A stretch of DNA of 64,000 nt, taken from positions 1 through 64,000 of the forward strand of contig NZ_JADYVD010000035.1 of the NCBI RefSeq assembly GCF_020193575.1, written 5' to 3'. A model generated the notes under the pieces. That model was not told the origin of the DNA. It did not search any database and was given only the letters and a program-made list of their open reading frames with translations. The number at the start of each line of letters is the position of its first letter. Position 1 is the first letter of the stretch. The position numbers and the translations under genes were made by a program. The stretch is from Ensifer sp. IC4062 (GTDB lineage Bacteria; Pseudomonadota; Alphaproteobacteria; Rhizobiales; Rhizobiaceae). Of the stretch, positions 61,958 to 64,000 are shown piece by piece.

Positions 61958-62064
61958 CTACTGCATGTGTCCTTAAATCGAATCCGATTTAGGGACAAAA
62001 TTATGCACTAATTCAAAGTGCTACGGCGTTCTTTGCGCGTCTGATTAGACGCGCGGCGCTGTAG
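61958..62064 (+). repeat. RIME-type intergenic mosaic element, copy 5
   Basis: CTGCATGTGTCCTTAAATCG with partner CGATTTAGGGACAAAATTAT, then CTACGGCGTTCTTTGCGCG with GCGCGCGGCGCTGTAG. It fills the 140-nt gap between dgoD and the SDR gene, which are transcribed together on the minus strand, so it would be an RNA hairpin within the operon message. Confidence 0.88.
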
Positions 62065-62080
62065 ATCCGCCCTTGTCGCG

Positions 62081-63229
62081 TCACCACTCGGCGACGCTGC
62101 CATCCTCATGGCGCCAGATCGGATTGCGCCAGCGATGGCCTTCCCGCGCACGCTCGATGACATAGGCTTCGTCGACCTCGATACCGAGGCCCGGCCCTTG
62201 CGGGATCGACACGAAACCATCCTCGTAGCGAAACACCTCCTTGTTGGAGATGTAATCGAGAATGTCGTTGGCCGCGTTGTAATGGATGCCGAGGCTCTGC
62301 TCCTGGATGAAGGCGTTGTAGCTGACCGCATCGACCTGAAGGCAGGCGGCGAGCGCGATCGGCCCCAGCGGGCAATGCGGCGCGAGCGCCACATCATAGG
62401 CTTCCGCCATCGCGGCGATCTTGCGGCACTCGGTGATGCCGCCGGCATGGGAGAGGTCCGGCTGGATGATGTCGACATAACCGTCGGAAAGGACCGACTT
62501 GAAGTCCCAACGGGAATAGAGACGCTCGCCAAGCGCGATCGGCGTCGAGCAATGGTTGGCTATCTCCTTCAGCGCCTCCCGGTTTTCCGAGAGCACCGGC
62601 TCCTCGATGAACATCAGCTTGAACTGCTCGAGTTCCTTGGCGAGCACCTTGGCCATCGGCCGATGCACGCGGCCATGGAAGTCGACGCCGATGCCGACAT
62701 GCGGGCCGATGGCGTCGCGGATGGTGCCGATGGTTGAGACGGCCTTGTCAATCTTCCCGTTGCTGTCCACGATCTGCAGCTCTTCGCAGCCGTTGAGCTT
62801 GATCGCCTTGAAGCCGCGGGCGACGACGTCCTTGGCATTGCGCGCAACGTCGCTCGGCCGGTCGCCGCCGATCCAGGAATAGACCTTGATCCTGTCGCGG
62901 CACTGGCCGCCGAGCAGCTGGTGGATCGGCTGACCGAGGGCCCTACCCTTGATGTCCCAGAGCGCCTGGTCGATGCCGGCAAGAGCGCTCATGTGCAGGG
63001 CCCCGCCCCGATAGAAGCCGCCGCGATACATTACGTTCCAGTGGTCCTCGATCAGGAACGGATCCTTGCCGACAAGGTAGTCTGCAAGTTCGTGCACGGC
63101 CGCCTCGACAGTCAGCGCTCGGCCTTCGACCACCGGCTCGCCCCAGCCGACAATGCCCTCGTCGGTTTCGATCTTGAGAAACAGCCAGCGCGGCGGGACG
63201 ATATAGGTGGTGAGCTTGGTAATCTTCAT
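62081..63229 (-). CDS. dgoD: D-galactonate dehydratase family protein (DgoD-like)
   Basis: A 382-residue enolase-superfamily sugar-acid dehydratase. Counting from ATG 63229, the metal and catalytic residues are Asp183 and His185 (GVDFHGRVH), Glu209 (FIEEP), Glu234 (ALGERL) and His284 (APHCPLGP). This matches the DgoD arrangement closely, including numbering of D183/H185. It dehydrates D-galactonate to 2-keto-3-deoxy-galactonate. Follow-on kinase or aldolase genes are not in the window. It starts 44 nt after the FadR-type regulator gene, suggesting a shared operon. Confidence 0.85.
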   Translation of the reverse strand: MKITKLTTYIVPPRWLFLKIETDEGIVGWGEPVVEGRALTVEAAVHELADYLVGKDPFLIEDHWNVMYRGGFYRGGALHMSALAGIDQALWDIKGRALGQPIHQLLGGQCRDRIKVYSWIGGDRPSDVARNAKDVVARGFKAIKLNGCEELQIVDSNGKIDKAVSTIGTIRDAIGPHVGIGVDFHGRVHRPMAKVLAKELEQFKLMFIEEPVLSENREALKEIANHCSTPIALGERLYSRWDFKSVLSDGYVDIIQPDLSHAGGITECRKIAAMAEAYDVALAPHCPLGPIALAACLQVDAVSYNAFIQEQSLGIHYNAANDILDYISNKEVFRYEDGFVSIPQGPGLGIEVDEAYVIERAREGHRWRNPIWRHEDGSVAEW

Positions 63230-63273
63230 GACTGATGTCCATTGGGGAGAGCAAACGGGCGGGGTTGCCCGTT

Positions 63274-64000
63274 TCACAGATTATTCAGGAGACCGCCTGC
63301 GGGCCGGTGCCGTTTGACGGCCGCCGCGAGGTCGCGTGCCGCAAGATCCAGCATGCGCATCGAGCACTCGCGCGCCCCCACTTTGTCGCGCATGCGCAGC
63401 GCCTCAACGAGTTCGCCATGGATGTCGATCGCCTCGTCCCGGCGTTCGGCGGCCTCGTTCGAAGCGTGCAGCGAGAATTTGAGCGCGGCCTGGATGATGC
63501 CGACGAGTTGCAGAAAGACCTGGTTGTGGCTGGCCTTAAGAAGGCAGGTGTGAAAGGCGACGTCGGCCTCGGTGAAACCTGCGACGTCGCGCTCGCCATC
63601 ACGCATATCGCGCCAGGCGCGTTCAAGGTCGGCAATTTCCTGTACCGTCGCGCGCTCGGCGGCAAATTCCGCCGCCGCCGGCTCAATTGCCCGGCGTGCT
63701 TCCAGAATGCAGTTCAGCAGATCGAATTCGAAGATGCGCTCGCCGATCCATTCCAGTACCTGCGAATCGAGGATGTTCCACTCTTCCTTGTTGCAGACGA
63801 CCGTACCGACGCGGGAACGGCCGCGCACCATGCCCTTCGATTCGAGGATCTTCAGCGATTCCCGGATCACTGTGCGACTGACGCCATAGCGCTCGCAGAG
63901 ATCGTTTTCACGAGGCAGGAAGGTACCGACGGGAAAGATCTCGGCGCAAATGTCGGAGGCAATGGCCCGCGTAATGTTCTTCTGGACGCGGGGACGGCGC
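63274..64000 (-). CDS. GntR/FadR-type regulator of the galactonate operon (N-terminus outside the window)
   Basis: At least 242 residues, open to the right edge on the minus strand. The winged helix is visible near the edge ([20 protein letters not shown] then [13 protein letters not shown]). The all-helical FCD effector domain follows, with [34 protein letters not shown] and a His in [17 protein letters not shown] regulators with this His/Asp pattern bind a metal and a sugar acid. The few N-terminal residues and the start are outside the window. It is followed directly by dgoD. Confidence 0.85.
   Translation of the reverse strand, partial: RRPRVQKNITRAIASDICAEIFPVGTFLPRENDLCERYGVSRTVIRESLKILESKGMVRGRSRVGTVVCNKEEWNILDSQVLEWIGERIFEFDLLNCILEARRAIEPAAAEFAAERATVQEIADLERAWRDMRDGERDVAGFTEADVAFHTCLLKASHNQVFLQLVGIIQAALKFSLHASNEAAERRDEAIDIHGELVEALRMRDKVGARECSMRMLDLAARDLAAAVKRHRPAGGLLNNL

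Overview
The window looks like a GC-rich alphaproteobacterial replicon of the Sinorhizobium/Ensifer-Rhizobium group, probably a megaplasmid. The evidence is five copies of a RIME-type rhizobial intergenic mosaic element, a eukaryotic-type glutamine synthetase II (glnII, carried on pSymB in S. meliloti), an inositol ABC transporter with a GGAA-N6-TTCC operator, DUF982 genes and many ABC, TTT and LysR/LacI/GntR catabolic loci. No rRNA, tRNA, CRISPR array or phage structural gene was seen.

Layout. 1-1.55 kb: parts of two insertion sequences, an ISL3-family transposase running off the left edge and a frameshifted IS30-family transposase. 1.6-11.3 kb: a benzoate pathway on the minus strand (catB-catC-catA-benA-benB-benC-benD-benK-pcaD) with a divergent LysR regulator at its head and an exact ATAC-N7-GTAT site between them. 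It takes benzoate through catechol, muconate and muconolactone to beta-ketoadipate. 11.5-12.2 kb: a vapBC-type toxin-antitoxin pair with a perfect 18-bp palindromic operator. 12.6-15.5 kb: LysR regulator, NmrA-like oxidoreductase and an HIT-family protein whose catalytic His is Asp. 15.7-21.6 kb: inositol-type locus (beta-hydroxyacid dehydrogenase, IolI-like isomerase, ibpA-iatA-iatP). 22.2-24.8 kb: chemoreceptor and GNAT acetyltransferase. 24.9-29.8 kb: LacI regulator divergent from a second sugar ABC transporter, with two TGTAAA-N2-TTTACA-type operators 21 bp apart.

30.1-36.7 kb: two-component system tctDE divergent from a solitary periplasmic binding protein and the tripartite carboxylate transporter tctCBA. 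36.9-40.8 kb: small orphan proteins, a LysM-RTX fusion, a HAD phosphatase and glnII with a good sigma-54 promoter. 40.9-48.8 kb: GntR/UTRA regulator divergent from a GH4 glycosidase, PfkB kinase and CUT1 ABC transporter locus. 49.1-57.6 kb: a 999-residue RTX repeat protein, an epimerase/DoxX fusion plus DUF2269 protein, and a type I secretion ATPase and adaptor likely to export RTX substrates. 58.1-64 kb: a TerC-like DUF475 membrane protein, two DUF982 proteins, and a D-galactonate-type operon (FadR-type regulator, dgoD, SDR dehydrogenase).

Most loci follow one plan: a local regulator transcribed away from a short catabolic or uptake operon. This fits a soil and plant-associated scavenger using aromatic acids, inositol, sugars, sugar acids and carboxylates. 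No clearly new defence or mobile system was found. The items most worth a second look are the benzoate island beside IS remnants, the LysM-RTX protein, the Asp-substituted HIT protein, the solitary binding protein between tctD and tctC, and the GH4 locus with an unusual metal-site motif.
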